Below are positions 11,906 to 24,489 of a DNA stretch of 64,000 nt, in pieces (position 1 is the stretch's first letter; every line of letters starts with the position of its first letter). The notes below the pieces were generated by a model, which did not search any database, was not told the DNA's origin, and worked only from the letters and a program-made list of their open reading frames with translations. Position numbers and translations under genes: made by a program. Origin of the DNA: Culex pipiens pallens. Its lineage: Eukaryota; Arthropoda; Insecta; Diptera; Culicidae. The stretch is taken from NCBI RefSeq assembly GCF_016801865.2, contig NC_068937.1, positions 125,945,429-126,009,428 on the forward strand, written 5' to 3'.

Positions 11906-11985
11906 AAAAAAAATGCAACCGACGGGATTCAAACCCAGCACCATTGTAAGGACTGGCGCCTTAGCCCACTCGGCCATCAGACCGA
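11906..11985 (-). repeat. tRNA-like sequence with pol III boxes (SINE head or tRNA pseudogene)
   Basis: Read on the minus strand, TGGCCGAGTGGG (11976-11965) fits an A box, GGTTTGAATCCC (11935-11924) fits a B box and a run of eight T (11913-11906) fits a pol III terminator. The acceptor stem does not pair well, so this is not a functional tRNA gene; it is more likely a tRNA-derived SINE. Confidence 0.55.
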
Positions 11986-12477
11986 TAAAAAGCTGAAAGG
12001 ATAAACGCATATATGAGCTTGACATTTCAGTCACGTAGGTTTCCCATACTGATGGGCTACATATTTCAGGGTGTAAAATCACATAAAATTGCATAAAATA
12101 ATGCAATGTTTATTTTACACCCAGGCCTTTTACACGCAGCTGGATTACTACTTTTTTAGCTGTGTATAGCTTTTTATAATTAGTGACCGAAAACGATTAT
12201 TTTAAAACTGTGATTTGAATCACATAAAGAAATTCTTCTTTAACACTTTAGACTATAATGATCACCAACTTACACACTTGCCATCCCACAGTTTCCAAAA
12301 AGCTGTTTTAAATTTTGCAGAATAGAGCAATTTTAGCTCTAAAACAGGTAATTTGCAGGTACATTTTACTCGACCTTCTGTGTGTTTTCTTAGGCTCTAA
12401 TAAGAAATGTTTGGAGCCATCAGTTGTCAACATTTGAAAATGGTGTATGTTTAAAGATATTGTTTTTTCCAAAATTG

Positions 12478-12760
12478 GTCTAAGACAAAGTTGTTGGAAA
12501 TTGGACGGGTTTCAGAAAAAATACACTGAAAGAAAAATACACGCCACTTCTATGAAATTGTTTGGGTTTCAGGCAGGCCCGTAGCCAGGGGGGTGGGCTT
12601 CGGGCTGAAGCCCCCCCCCCCCTCCCACCGAAATTTTAGAAGACATATGGGAAAGAGGGAAGAAGAAAAAATGTCTTCTTCAAGCCCTTCCGAACCAAAA
12701 TTATGGCTACACTCCTGGTTTCAGGTTTTCAGTTTCAGTTTTTTTAAAGTGCACCAAACG
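12478..12760. mobile_element. Fragment of the TTAA palindrome family
   Basis: The phrases GGAAATTGGACGGG and ACACGCCACTTCTATGA match the arm of the element at 38537-40182. The fragment is split by a small hAT MITE at 12574-12717. Confidence 0.6.
12574..12717. mobile_element. Small hAT MITE, 144 bp
   Basis: Ends CAGGCCCGTAGCC and GGCTACACTCCTG are imperfect inverted repeats, and GTTTCAGG is duplicated exactly on both sides (12566-12573 and 12718-12725). The 8-bp duplication and CAGG ends indicate hAT. It includes a run of 13 C. Confidence 0.85.
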
Positions 12761-13260
12761 TCATATTAAAATAAATGATCATCTTAGGTCTAATCCTTTT
12801 AATGGATAGTGGATCTATTTTTAAAGAATCGCTGGTTTGTTAATTTTTAGGTAGTTTTGAATGGATTTGGAAATTGACCAAAAATGTATTTTTATGAGAA
12901 TGGTCTAAATTGACTTTAATTTAGTCTTATTATCATTTTTGACAGCTCAAGTAACATTTTTTGTTAAACTGAAGATCAAAAAGTTTACCAACATTCTAAA
13001 ATATTTTAGCAAATCATGGAATTATCATGGAATTTTCGTCAAATTGTTTAGATTTTCACTATAAAGTTGAGCAGTTTTTGGGTCCTCTACCTAATTTTGT
13101 TTTTTCAGCGAGTTTTAAACAAAACTTCTTCTCGTCAATTATCAAAATTGAAACACGTTAAAGTACCCTGAGTTCACTATTTCTGGACCAGATGGAATAA
13201 ATTAGATGAAATTTTGAGTGAAAACTTTCAGCATATCGTGTTCGTTTCTATTTTTTACTA

Positions 13261-13836
13261 CCGTCAGTGGGGGTGACTATGGGTCAAAAAACGATACACC
13301 TCTCGTAATTTCTTAATAACAATAACAATTTAAATAACATCGAAAATTGTTCAACGTAGATTTGTTCTTAGATAGTTAACTAACATTTTTTTCCAAAATA
13401 TGGTGGATTCTAATTAACACTACCTTAAATGCCAAAAGTTATAAAATTGACCCAATCTCACCCCTTAGAGGGGTGATATGGTAAAAACAAGTCATAAAAA
13501 AGTGTTTTTTGTTTGAGGGAATCGTATTGACATGCTACAATGTTTGAAGTGGAGATTTTCAAAAATTTTGGTAGTTTTCGAGCAATTCCAACACAAATAT
13601 TAGACAAATGATTTTTCGAGAAGTAATTTTTGGCCAAAAACGTATCTCAATTTTAGACAGCTGCCAAAATAACAGGATTTGTTCTAGCAACGAGATTTTT
13701 TCAGCAAAGTCATCTTAAGACAACTCTTTTAACAGAATCCAGTTTCATAGAAAAGAACCTGAGAAATGGTAAAATCCGTAAAAAATCACTTTGACCCAAT
13801 CTTATCCCCTAGACCCAATGCCACCCCCACTGACGG
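13261..13836. mobile_element. TA-flanked MITE, 576 bp (CCGTCAGTGGGGGT ends)
   Basis: Left end CCGTCAGTGGGGGTGACTATG, right end CACCCCCACTGACGG in inverted orientation, TA on both sides. A second phrase, GACCCAATC, recurs inside. No ORF; mariner-type non-autonomous element by its TA target. Confidence 0.8.
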
Positions 13837-13924
13837 TATTATTTAATAACTGTCAGAAATATTAAAGCTATGAGATTGAAAATTGAAATGATGTCGCGTC
13901 ATGAAAAAAAATCCAGTAACGAAA

Positions 13925-14354
13925 TAGTAGTTTATGCAACAAGTTGCCAAAAGAGGATTTTTTCAGCACGAGTCGTACATTTATCCAACGAGGCTCACCG
14001 AGTTGGATAAATACGAAGAGTGCTGAAAAAATCAAGTTTTGCAACGAGTTCCATACACCATTTTTTGCAATTCCAAAAAACACACGCTGAGTGAAATTGT
14101 ATGTCAAATTTTCATGTATTTTGTCAATAAATCGTTTAAATCAAAAAAATGTTGTAAAGTGTTACTTTTCGAAACAAGTGCTAAAAGTTCAACTTTTCAG
14201 CACCCATTTGAGTGCTGAAAAGTAGAACTTTTCAGCATTTATTTTGAAAAGTGTTGCTATTCGATTCTGTTATTTTTGGTACAGAAAAGTAAGCTATTTC
14301 GTCGTTCAAGAATGACAGGAAAAGTAAATAGTTTCTCGACGGAATTGCAAAAAA
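13925..14354 (+). repeat. Dispersed repeat, copy B
   Basis: Longer partner of 288-654. It carries an additional segment with the hairpin pair AACTTTTCAGCAC / GTGCTGAAAAGT that copy A lost. Confidence 0.75.
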
Positions 14355-14395
14355 GTTCATTATTGCACTCAGAAAGTAGAAAGTTCAACTCTTCA

Positions 14396-14615
14396 TTACA
14401 CTCAAACCCCGGTGGATTGACAAAACCATACTAAAAAGTGAACGAACTGTCATATTTTTACACGTTTCTCAAGCGCTCTATTAAAACAAATATATCGTAG
14501 TGTGTGTGAGCTCCATTTAAATAGGGTGTCAAATTAAAAATGGATCCCGATCGCTTAATCAGTGTCAAGCCATCGGGGTTTCACTGGGGTTTTGAGTTGG
14601 CCAAACGCACTGACG
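14396..14615 (+). repeat. Repeat with an inverted partner at 37015-37225
   Basis: Shared phrases include GAACTGTCA, TTAAAACAAA and GTGTGAGCTC in the same order when 37015-37225 is read on the other strand. Divergent copies; class unknown. Confidence 0.45.
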
Positions 14616-15399
14616 CCAAACTAATGCATTTTATGGAAGTTTAATAAACGTTCACTAAAATTCATAACTTCATAAGTATTTTCAGGGACTGCAAGAATTG
14701 TTTTGCACCTGACGTACTATACTGACGTACTCGGCAGAGCCTCTTTGTATATATTTAAGATAAGCGCTGGGAAACTTTTGCATAAACTATTATTTCAATT
14801 TTCAAGATAGTGTGAAAGAAACGAACACAATAGCTTTCAGAACTTTTTCTTGTTGTCTCGTTGAATGATGAACTGAAGGACTCAAATTTCTATGCTTGAT
14901 GACACTAATTCCTTAAAGCAATTTCTGAAGGTGGCTACAAAATTGCCTAAAATTTTCTCCCAGTACGTGCATTGAATTGTCTATTGGATGATTCAATGAA
15001 TGAATAAAAAGCCTTCTCACCGCTGCGTGACCGACCGGCTCGCAATCGAGGTTGAGTCGAGTTTTTCCTTCCACTCTTCAATTTTTTTAACCATATTTTT
15101 ATTAATAAACTTATCGGAAACTGGTATTGGTCCATTATCTTTTTCTCATTTCCAGTTTTCTTTCGTTATCTTAATTTTCGCTTTGTTGATGTTCCACGCG
15201 CTCCAGAGGCTATCAGGGTTGCATTTTGTTCACTACCAATTAGCAAACGTGACAGCTCTCACATATATTTAATTCACACTTGTAAAGATTTTAAATTAGG
15301 CACTTTCGATGAAAAAATATTCGCCCCCTAATTAGTCGACATTTGTACAAATTAGATACAACCCTGCCACATTCGGGAAGATTCGATATAAAAAAATGA
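14616..15399. other. No gene recognised
   Basis: Mixed composition without splice-bounded open frames. A short GC-richer section near 15020-15060 has CCGACCGGCTCGC but no coding signature. Confidence 0.4.
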
Positions 15400-15860
15400 A
15401 ATTAAAAAAAATAATCAGCAGGTGTGAGCCCCAGAAAATTTGAATAAAACACCGATTTTTGGCCTTTACTTTGGTGCGGAACCATTATCACCTTCTTCTT
15501 TGAGATTCGAGTTTTTTTCCCCATCTCCTTCTTAACGATCCAGCGTCGATATCTAAGCGTCGCGCCCGAGCAGCAGCCGCCAAAAGAAAGGAAAATCTGA
15601 CCCATATTTTTCGCGCATTTTTATTCCGTCGCGGCTCTAAGCGCACTGTCGGGGAGCTTCACGATCGGCTTAACGTGCGCGTGTCTGCGTGTGTGTACGA
15701 TTCGGGAACGAGGCCGACGAGAGGAAAGGTAAAAAAAAAGCTCAAAAAACATCACTCGACTTCTTTGTCTATCTCTCACTTTGAAAGCGCTTTTATTTTC
15801 TTAATAACACGTTGATTGTTCCAGTTACGTGAGTGTGTGTGTTTGCGTGCGGGTCTGGAT
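15400..15860. other. CpG-rich block, possible promoter or untranslated exon
   Basis: CpG density is high for this region (GTCGCGGCTC, GACGAGAGGAAAG). On the plus strand a donor-like AAG/GTAAAA occurs at 15728/15729. I could not find a convincing TATA/Inr pair or a start codon with a plausible frame, so orientation is undecided. Confidence 0.3.
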
Positions 15861-16749
15861 TAGCATTGAAAACGAATGTTGATTTTTCGAATGTTTTTGT
15901 TCAAAACGTTAATCAGGTTGGTTTGAGGCCGGGATCGGCTGTGGAATAACTAAAAAGCTTTAATAGCAGGGAATCAACGTTTCATTCCTATTTAAAATGC
16001 AATTGGATGAGATATGAGTTTGAAAATTTCCAAATTACACTTTGTAATTTATTTAATTTTGGAAAATTCACTGAACTCAATATTTTCCTAAGGTTCGTCG
16101 CTTGAACACTTGATGGAAGTCTTTAGAGCCCAAATTGTTTTATTGTCGTAAAATTGATGTGCAACAAGCTTTAGAAACTTTTGATAGTTTGTTTACGAAA
16201 TGAAAAAAAAAAACTTAGGCCAAAAATTAAAAAAAGAGAAAGCGTTGTAGGTAAAAGACAAAAATGTTTTCTAGAAAGTTGTCAAAAAAGAGGGAGTCGC
16301 CAAAAATCGAGTGGAAATTATGATTTCTTTCAAAATCGATGGATAAACGTTCTCTTCATGTTTGGTTCAAATCCAAAAAGTTTCATAGTTAAATTCCAGT
16401 AAAAAAATAGATTTTTTGAAATGCAGAAATCTGGATAAATTGCACCGTCAATCGCTGATTTTCTTAAACTGTAAATTTCTCTTTTCCTCTAACTAGCTAA
16501 TTCGAAGCTTATTTTTTTACTTTTTTCCTTCATTAGATTCACTCGATTCGTTAAGCACCTGCAAACTCTGTTCCCAATTTTGAATTAATCAGCAGTTGCA
16601 AGGTAGTCCACATCTCAGCTTAGAATAGTAACTTCGCAGAAGTAATGCTTAAACATTGAAATAAATGAAATGAAGTGAAACAAAACTGTAAATAAATTCC
16701 GGTTTCTTAAACAAAAATGCAAATTTTCAATATTTACTTTCAAGCAATG
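15861..16749. other. AT-rich DNA, no gene
   Basis: Short shadow ORFs only. The final bases AATG (16746-16749) are the proposed left target duplication of the following foldback element. Confidence 0.4.
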
Positions 16750-18802
16750 CCACAGTGGGCAAAAACGGGTGAAAAAACGGATCTTTTGATGCCGTCAGTT
16801 TCTGCACATCAAAAGTATCATTTTTAATGTAAAAATTACGAGGAATTGATTGGTGGTACTCTCATTAGCGGCAAATGACGGGAAGTGGTTCATTTTACCC
16901 CATTTACCCCCTTTTAATGTATTTTCTTTAATATCTTGAATTGCTGTAATTTCCTACAGTTTAAAAGTATGTTATTTTATGTAGAAAATCACGAGGAATC
17001 GATTTGTGACACTTTTATTGGTGGCAAATGACAGCAATTGCCCATTTTGCCCCAGTTACCCAATTTTATGTGTTTTTCATCAATATCAAATGATATTATT
17101 TCCTACAGTTTGAACGTATATTATTTTATGAAGGAAATCATGAGGAAACGATTGGTGTTGTTCTCATGAACGGCAAACGACGGCAAAGGCTCGTTTTGCC
17201 CCATTTACTCCATTTTATTTAAAATTATTTAATACAAAACATCGCGTGGAATCGATTGGGCACACTCTAACTTACGGAAAATGGCGACAAGGGCCTACTT
17301 TGCCCCATTTCTTGTGGTTTTAGTCATTGTATTGAACGTTTTGTGATTTCCTATGTTATTTACATAGGACGTGACCGAGCCACGTAGCCCAGTGGTAACG
17401 CTTCCGCCTCGTAAGCGGTAGATCGGGGTTCGAATCCCGGCTCGGACCAACACAACTGGTGATCTTTTCCCTTCTGGAATCGATTGCTTAGTAAAGGGAA
17501 GGTAGTGTATCGTCACAAACTGGACCTTATCACGACACCTTAGGGAGGCGACCTGTGGAATGTTGACATTAACCTTAACATGTTAACATTAAGTTGAGAA
17601 TGAAATTGCCACTGAATCCGCTTTGTAAATGCCGGCCCCGATACTCTTCAAGGGTGTTCCCTTCAGAAACTGGGAAAGATTTACTTACTTTTTTTATGTT
17701 ATTTACAATGCATAGTACGTTCAAGATATTCACGAAAAACATCTCAAGAGGGAGTAAATGGGGCAAAATGGCCCTTGTCGCCATTGGTCGCAAATTAGAG
17801 TGTTTGCAATCAATTTCTCGTGATTTTCTGCATGAAATAACATTTATTTAAAGTTTAGGAAATCACGGCAGTTCAATATACTAAAGAGAACGCATAAAGA
17901 AGGGGTAAATAGGGCAAAATAGGCCCTTCTCGTCGTTTGCCGTTGATGAGAACGCCACCAATAGTTTCTGCGTGATTTTCTGAATAAAATAACTTTTTTT
18001 TTAAATTTGGGAAACCACCGCAATTCAAGATATTAAAGAAAATTCAAGATATGCAGCAGATGGGGCAAAACGGACCTTTGCCGTCGTTTGCCGTTTATGA
18101 GAACACCACGACTCGATTCCTCGTGATTTTTTACATAAAATATTATACGTTTAAACTGTAGGAAATTGTGTCATTTCAAGATATTTACGAAAAACACATT
18201 TAAAGGGTTAAATGGGGCAAAATGGGCTATGCTGTCATTTGCCACCAGTGAGAGTGTCACCAGTCGATTTCTTGTGATTTTTTTTAAAAATAAAATAGTG
18301 TATTTTCAAAGTGTAAAAACAACGGCAATTAAAGATATTGACGAAAAACACATAAAATGGGGTAACTGGGGCAAAATGTGTCCTTGCTGTCATTTGCAGC
18401 CAATAAAAATGATTCCTTGTGATTTTCTGCAAAAAATAACATACTTTTAAACTGTAGGAAACTACAGCAATCCAAGATATTTAAGAAAAACACATGAAAA
18501 GGGGATAAATGGGGCAAAATGGGCCCTTGCTGTCATTTGCCGCCATTGAGAGTGTCACCAATCGATTTCTCGTGATTTTTTACATAAAATAAGACAAACT
18601 ACGGCAGTTGGAGATATTCGAAAAAAAACACCTTAAAAAAGGCTGAATGGGGTAAAATGGACCACTTCCCGTCATTTGCCGCAAATGAGAGAACCACCAA
18701 TTGATTCCTCGTAATTTTTTTACATTAAAAATGATACTTTTGATAGGCAGAAACTGACGGCATCGAAAGATTCGTTTTTTCACCCGTTTTTGCCCACTTT
18801 GG
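16750..18802. mobile_element. Foldback element built of tandem repeats
   Basis: The ends CCACAGTGGGCAAAAACGGG and CCCGTTTTTGCCCACTTTGG are inverted repeats extending through GTGAAAAAACG, with AATG flanking both sides. The interior is a ladder of diverged repeats of roughly 120 to 150 bp, each carrying GGGGCAAAATGG, CGTCATTTGCCG and CGATTnnTCGTGATTTT. The repeats read one way left of about 17350 and the other way right of it, giving long inverted arms. Tandem subrepeats inside inverted arms are the hallmark of Foldback (FB)-type elements. A SINE splits it. Confidence 0.75.
17365..17694 (+). mobile_element. tRNA-derived SINE, 330 bp, with 13-bp target duplication
   Basis: TATGTTATTTACA is duplicated exactly at 17352-17364 and 17695-17707. 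Inside are a pol III A box (TAGCCCAGTGG, 17385-17395) and B box (GGTTCGAATCC, 17427-17437), an anticodon-like loop CTCGTAA, then a non-tRNA body and a TTACTTACTTTTTTT tail. The tRNA part has lost acceptor pairing. It is inserted inside the foldback element. Confidence 0.85.
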
Positions 18803-18806
18803 AATG

Positions 18807-19647
18807 TTTTATAAATGGGAATATAAGTGTTTTGAGTTTCATTTCTTGGCCATTAGGCTGGTACAAATTTTATTTATATATTCCCAGATCATCTTGTAGC
18901 ATTTTTGGAACAAATCGGAGCTAAATTAAGGTATGAGAAAAAAATACTTGACTTTTTTCGTGTTATGACTATCAGAGGACTTTGGTCTCTAGCGAAGACT
19001 TGGGACAATCGGGTCTGGACTGTATTAATTCAGACACCTTAACTGCCACTGATGGCATAAATGACCAATATGCATTTTCATCACTTTTGAGTTATTGATG
19101 CAGTTTGATTCAAAATTGCGATAAACAAAATGTAATAGGACTGTTATCTGATTTATTGACAATAAATTACAATTACAACAATATATATATATGTGTATAA
19201 AATATACACATATTTTTTTCATTACAAAAGCATTTTTCAATTTGTTTGCAATAGATATAGTTTTCAAAATATCTAAATATTAACGATTTTATTGCGAAAT
19301 AAACATAACATCGAGATTGTAAAAATATAAAATATTTTGTAACAAGTCCAAACATGCTAGATATGATTATCTACGCAGGAAAATGCATTTAAAACTGTGC
19401 TCAGTTATTGAGACTTGTATTTACGTTAAAATTTCGAAGTTTTTTTTTGAAAAGAAAATATTTAAGGCTGAAAAAATATATTTTGAAATTGATTTAAGAT
19501 GAAGAGTTTTCACTCACATTATTTAACAAAGGAAATCATCCAATGTTTGGTACCCCAAGATTTTTGCTAACATTTTTTTATATTTTTGATATGTACTATG
19601 AGAACTATCAACAGAATTTGTGATTTTATCTCTGAAGTATTGTTTCA
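18807..19647. other. AT-rich DNA with a repeat fragment
   Basis: Around 19040-19110, CCAATATGCATTTTCATC and the following TTGAGTTATTGATGCAGTTTG match the interior of the MITE at 36417-36664. The rest contains a TATATATATG run near 19180 and no gene. Confidence 0.45.
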
Positions 19648-22600
19648 CGGCGTGTTTTCTAGAACAACATTATCAAGAAAAAATAGTCATCGCTACTTTC
19701 AAATGTGTCTTATAGGAAATTTTCTCAGCTTTCCAATGCTTCTAAGAGCGAAATGTTTGATCGGGAAATTTCTGAGATATCTCTATTTTAAGTTTTTTGG
19801 TTTTAAATTTCTTTATTATTTATTGGAAATTTTATGCTAACTGTTCAAAAAACTTATGAAATGATGTGTTTCATGTGTCATTTACTCATCAAAATGTGCA
19901 AAATAAGACAAGAAACAACTTTGTTGAAGGTTGCAAATTACTAAACATTTTGAAAATGAAGTTTTAATCAATTTTTTTAATATATGGAATTTATTCAGAA
20001 ATTTAAATCATAAAACAATGTAAAAGTACCCAAGTAGCACTCATAACTTGTCGACTGTTGAATAATAGTTAGATAGCTGTTTTGGATCAACATACGAGAA
20101 AAAATGTCAACGTTTGTTAAAAATCAGTTTGTTTCACTACTTGTATAACAGACTTATGTAACTCATGAGATGTATGCCATACAAGTGTTAAAACACAGTC
20201 AACTTCACTCTTTTCCAACTTTTACACACAACATAGGGAATATGCACTCGCTCCCTACTCCATCCAATTAGCTGATTTTCACTATTAAAACAATTTATTT
20301 TGGAAAACTTTTGATAGAAACTTACATGCTCACTTCCTATTGAGCTATTTATCACTTTATTTCACTCGAAAACACTTTTTATGAGCTGTAATTGAACGTC
20401 AAAGTGCTGATATGCCAAGATGCTGTTCCCTCATCTGCAATGTTTTACTCGAAAACAGTTTGTTGAATAAAAACAATATTGCACTGTTTGTTTCACTGCT
20501 TATCTAATATTGTCAAGTGACGGCATCTTCTAAAAAATGGGCGTGGCCAACCATTCTATAAATAACCTTAGGTTTTCTCGCTTTGTTACACAAATGTTAT
20601 CGGAGAATAGATTATATAACTGATGCTCAACATACATATTCAACTTGACATTGCGTGTTGTTAGGTGGTGTAAATTTGTACATGAGGAATTTAGAGTTTC
20701 AATAATGTTTATTCATTGAAGATTACAATAGTTTTGATTGTTGACTGGTTAATTTGTAAACATGTCGCTGGTAAAAGCTACAAAAATTATCAGCTTGTAG
20801 AGTTTATGATAGAAAAAACAACAAATCAAAATCAAACCGATTCTCAATATTACTCCGTGGTACGGTAATCGAAATGACAGTTTAAACGGTTTGTTATAAC
20901 AAAGTTATATAGTGGAGTTATAAAAACTGATTTGAAACAAACTTATATAACTTCAATTCCAATGACAGCCTTCGTTGGAGTTAAGTTCTATAGCTAACAA
21001 AACAGACAGCAGCCTTCTTATTGACGCTTGGGCCAGCTTGTTTACTATGAAGCCCCGTGGAGAGATGTGGAAGCGCGCCTGGACCTGCCGTGGAGATAAC
21101 AACAAATCGTCGAAGTCATCGGATCGAATCTTGGGACAGAGGAAGTTCATCAAAAAAGGAAAATCTAAAAGTTCGCCATGCAGGGAATTTCACACTAATC
21201 ACATGCGCGCCATGATTGTTTTTCTTTTTTTTCAATTTCGAATTATTTTAAATAAATCTTGCAGAATCAAGCGTACTTTTTTTATTAGCTTCGTCTTTGA
21301 TTGAAATTCTAATAGGAAACGTTTGTTTACATGTAAGTTAGTCGACGGTTAGACAGCTGTTTTCTATCTAACTTTCCTTTCCAGTGTGCGCTTTGATTTG
21401 ACAGCACAGCCGTTAACCACGCCCCCTTTTTTCGTTGAATCTCTTGTTAGATGGCACAGTGTTGTCAAATACATTTGTACAACTTACTCTGATAACTTGC
21501 ATCTTTTTCTGGCAAGTTATACAACAAAAAAAAGTGCGCTTTTTCCAGTTCACAGGAGTTGTAGAACAAGTTGTGATAACGAAGCGGATTGGTTATACAA
21601 CCAGTTAGGAAATACGTTTATCTGACAAAGTGTGTTGCTTGGGTATATTTTTATTAGATTATTACATATATTTTTTGTGTGAAATATCACTAGTCTGCTC
21701 TGATTTAGCTTGTTCAACCAAAACTTTGGCAGGTTTGTGATTGTTAATAGTATTATTGAATTTTAATGAATAAATTTGATATTTTCTTAAGCAAACATTA
21801 ACTAAGAACATAAATACAAATATGATTTTAAATCGAAATGTACTACATATTGCTGTTGCAAGCTTCAAAAGTCATATTTGCATAAGAATAAAATAAATAT
21901 AAAATTTTAAAAAATATTTACTGTTGAAAATGCACTTAAAAGTAGCAATAAAACTTGAGTCTTCCAATTCAGAATGCTGAAAACACCGTCACATTTTTTT
22001 TGTTTGAACAATATTATTTATTATTTTAACAAAACAAAAAAAACAAAAAAAAAAAGTCTTTCCAAACTATTTGAACAAGAATCAAGAAATAAAACATTTT
22101 TTAAAAAAGATGAGATTAAAGATGAGAGTCTTATAAACTTCTAAAATATTGCTTTTTCCTTGATCATTTAGTACAAAAAAACTAAAACAATCATTTCATA
22201 CTAATGGAAGGTATTTCTCCTAAAGCTTGCAACAGTAGTTTGCAGTTCAATTTCGAGTATTAAACATGTTTTGTATTCATCCAACTGGTTAATGTTTGAT
22301 TAAGGAAATATGTTATTTATTTATAAAAATCTTGTAATACCCTATCAATCTCAAACCTGTAAAAATTTCGGTTGTATCAGCTAATTCCAAGCTGAATCAG
22401 AGTAGACCGGTGATATTTGTACACAACAATTATGTAATAATCTATTTATTCTTGTAAAAATAATATTTTAATGCGGTTTTATGATTTTAATTTCTGAATA
22501 AATCCCACATATTCAAAAATTCGGTTAAAACAAAATTTTCAAAATGTTTAGCGGTTTGCAACCTTCAACAAAGTTGTTTCTTGTATCATTTTTCAAATTT

Positions 22601-22841
22601 TGATGAGTAAATGACACATGAAACACAACATTTGACAAGTTTCCTGGACTTTTATTTAAAAGTTTGCAATAAATGATTAAGGATTTTAAAACAAAAAACT
22701 TAAAATATAGTTATCTCAGAAATTTCCCGATGAAACATTTAGCTCTTAAAAGCATTGGAAAACTGAGAAAATTTCCTATAAGATACTTTTGAAAGTAGCG
22801 ATGACTATTTTTTCCTTAAGGTTGCCCAGAAAACACGCCGT
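19648..22841. mobile_element. Old palindromic element with a nested insertion
   Basis: The left arm 19648-20026 and the right arm 22465-22841 are inverted copies: CGGCGTGTTTTCT versus AGAAAACACGCCG, GATGACTATTTTTTC versus GAAAAAATAGTCATC, and matching central phrases. The arms enclose a younger element (20029-21643) and AT-rich sequence to 22465. Arm divergence indicates age. Confidence 0.65.
20029..21643. mobile_element. TA-flanked element with CCCAAGYARCAC ends, 1615 bp
   Basis: Left end TA-CCCAAGTAGCAC and right end GTGTTGCTTGGG-TA are inverted repeats. The part at 20290-20470 is related to sequences at 52330-52530 and 55834-55880. A GC-richer island at 20960-21200 encodes open frames on both strands and differs in composition from the rest, so it may be captured host DNA. 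No transposase motif found. Confidence 0.6.
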
Positions 22842-24489
22842 ATTAACAAAAAACAAAAAAAAACAATTTTAAATTAATTAGTTTAAGGATCGGATTCAAA
22901 AAAGGGTTTCAACATTTTGCAAAAGAAGAAAAACATTTTCCCTGGTTGATGCGAGGATATTGAACAACTCTTTCGATTCTTTTTCAAGAATTCAGCAAAA
23001 CGTGCGCAATTTTTCAACTTCAGGTTTGCGTGTGCGATAAATCCTTCAAATGAAAGATTTAAGACCTATTTTCATCTCCTTCACAGCTTTCCAAACTTGT
23101 TTTCGTATTTTCAAGTTGACTTATTCAACAAAGTCCCATAAATGCACATTCCATCGACTTCGAAACTTTCCAACCCAATCTTGCACTCCCCAAACTGCAC
23201 TTCAGGCACGAACCCCAAGCGCCAGCAATTGACCCAAATAAGCGTTCGTAAACGTGGTAGATTTTCCTTTTTTTTTTCTCGCTCGCCATCAACTCTTCAA
23301 GTCCATCTATCTAGCTTTCTGTCCAAAGTGACACCATTCCGCCTCCTCCCGCTCGCGTTGCTTTGCGATAGCTTTTGACTTGCACCATGATTACGATATG
23401 AGTAATGATCTCCGCGGCGTTGGTGACCAACCAGCCAAACCTGCTCTCCCCCCAGACTTACATATCGCAAGTACTGCTCCGACCGAAAAGCCTCCCCGTC
23501 TGGACAGCATCTTAACGGTTCTTCACGGTCGCCGTCCTACTCCAGTTCCTTGGTTCGTTGATCCCAAGTTGCCACCACTGCACTTCTTATTCGTTTTCTT
23601 CCTCGGGCTACCTTCACTTGGTCACTGTCACTTTCCCGAAAAGCGCGCGCCCCTCCGATCCGGAACCGCCGGACGACCACTTTCCGTTTCACGACCAGTT
23701 ACGCGAAGGCCACTCTCCCCTAAAACTGTCACACTCCAGCTCCCAAGTTTAGTCCAGGAACCTGCACCACCGACCGATCCTCTCGACTTGATCGCGGCCA
23801 AGTCCCGTTGGAAATCGACGCACTTCTTCTAAGTCACCTCACCTAACAACCAACAACCAAGTTCCTTGTGGGACCCCAAGCCGTGTTGCACGGGGGGGAA
23901 AAGAGCCCAGTTCCAAGAGAGATTGATCCGCACCGTTCGAAAGCTCGCACCAGACTAAACCCAGCCGCGGCGTTGCGGGAAATTATGTAGACTCGCGGAT
24001 CGGCTCCCCCGACGACGACGACGGGTCTTCCCGAAGTGGCGGTCGCGCAGTAAAAAAAGCTCCGATCTTGGCGCGACCCTGCTGCAGCGACGATCGTCAC
24101 AAGGTTTGTGGGATGCTGCGTTGATCGGCAAAAAAAAGCAGACGATCACAGACGCGAGCGCGTTGACGCGCTTCTTTAGAGGTTCTTGGCGATAAATTTT
24201 GGCAAACTTTGTTGCTTCAAAATGGCGACTTTCTCGCGCATGATCGCGTACTCTCTTGCATAATCTCGTCAACGACCAACGGTTCTATGTCTTCATGTCT
24301 TCAGGAGGATCCCGTTGGTTCTGCCCAAGAGGTACCTTCCCCGTCTGTGGGCTATTCAATGCAAATTAGCCGTGTCAAAGCTTCGTGCACAATGATGCGT
24401 TGCTGGAGAAGATGAGCGGGCAAGTTCTACGCAGCAGCAGCAGCAGAAGCAAGTCACAGTTCTATAGAGGGTGGGAGATTTCAGCTCAC
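22842..24489. other. GC-rich CpG-containing block, no confirmed gene
   Basis: From about 23050 composition shifts to GC-rich, with few repeats. A proline-rich open frame of 150 codons (23380-23832, no ATG until 23398) and open frames on the minus strand lack recognisable domains. It lies just downstream of a minus-strand promoter candidate, so it would be the start of that gene's first intron. It may hold cis-regulatory sequence. Confidence 0.4.

Noticed and set aside
16750..16775. Transib/RSS-like recombination signal at the foldback end
   Set aside because: CACAGTG is followed by only a weak nonamer at 12-bp spacing, the other end reads CAAAGTG, and the 4-bp flank does not fit the 5-bp Transib target.
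17380..17455. Functional tRNA-Thr (CGT) gene
   Set aside because: Pol III boxes and an anticodon loop are present but the acceptor stem does not pair when aligned to the A box, and the unit is embedded in a SINE with target duplication.
16750..18802. CRISPR-like array
   Set aside because: Repeats are diverged, face both ways and sit between inverted ends; the host is a eukaryote.
23380..23832. 150-codon proline-rich open frame in the GC-rich block
   Set aside because: It starts at a non-ATG codon, has no recognisable domain, and the block gives open frames in several frames on both strands.
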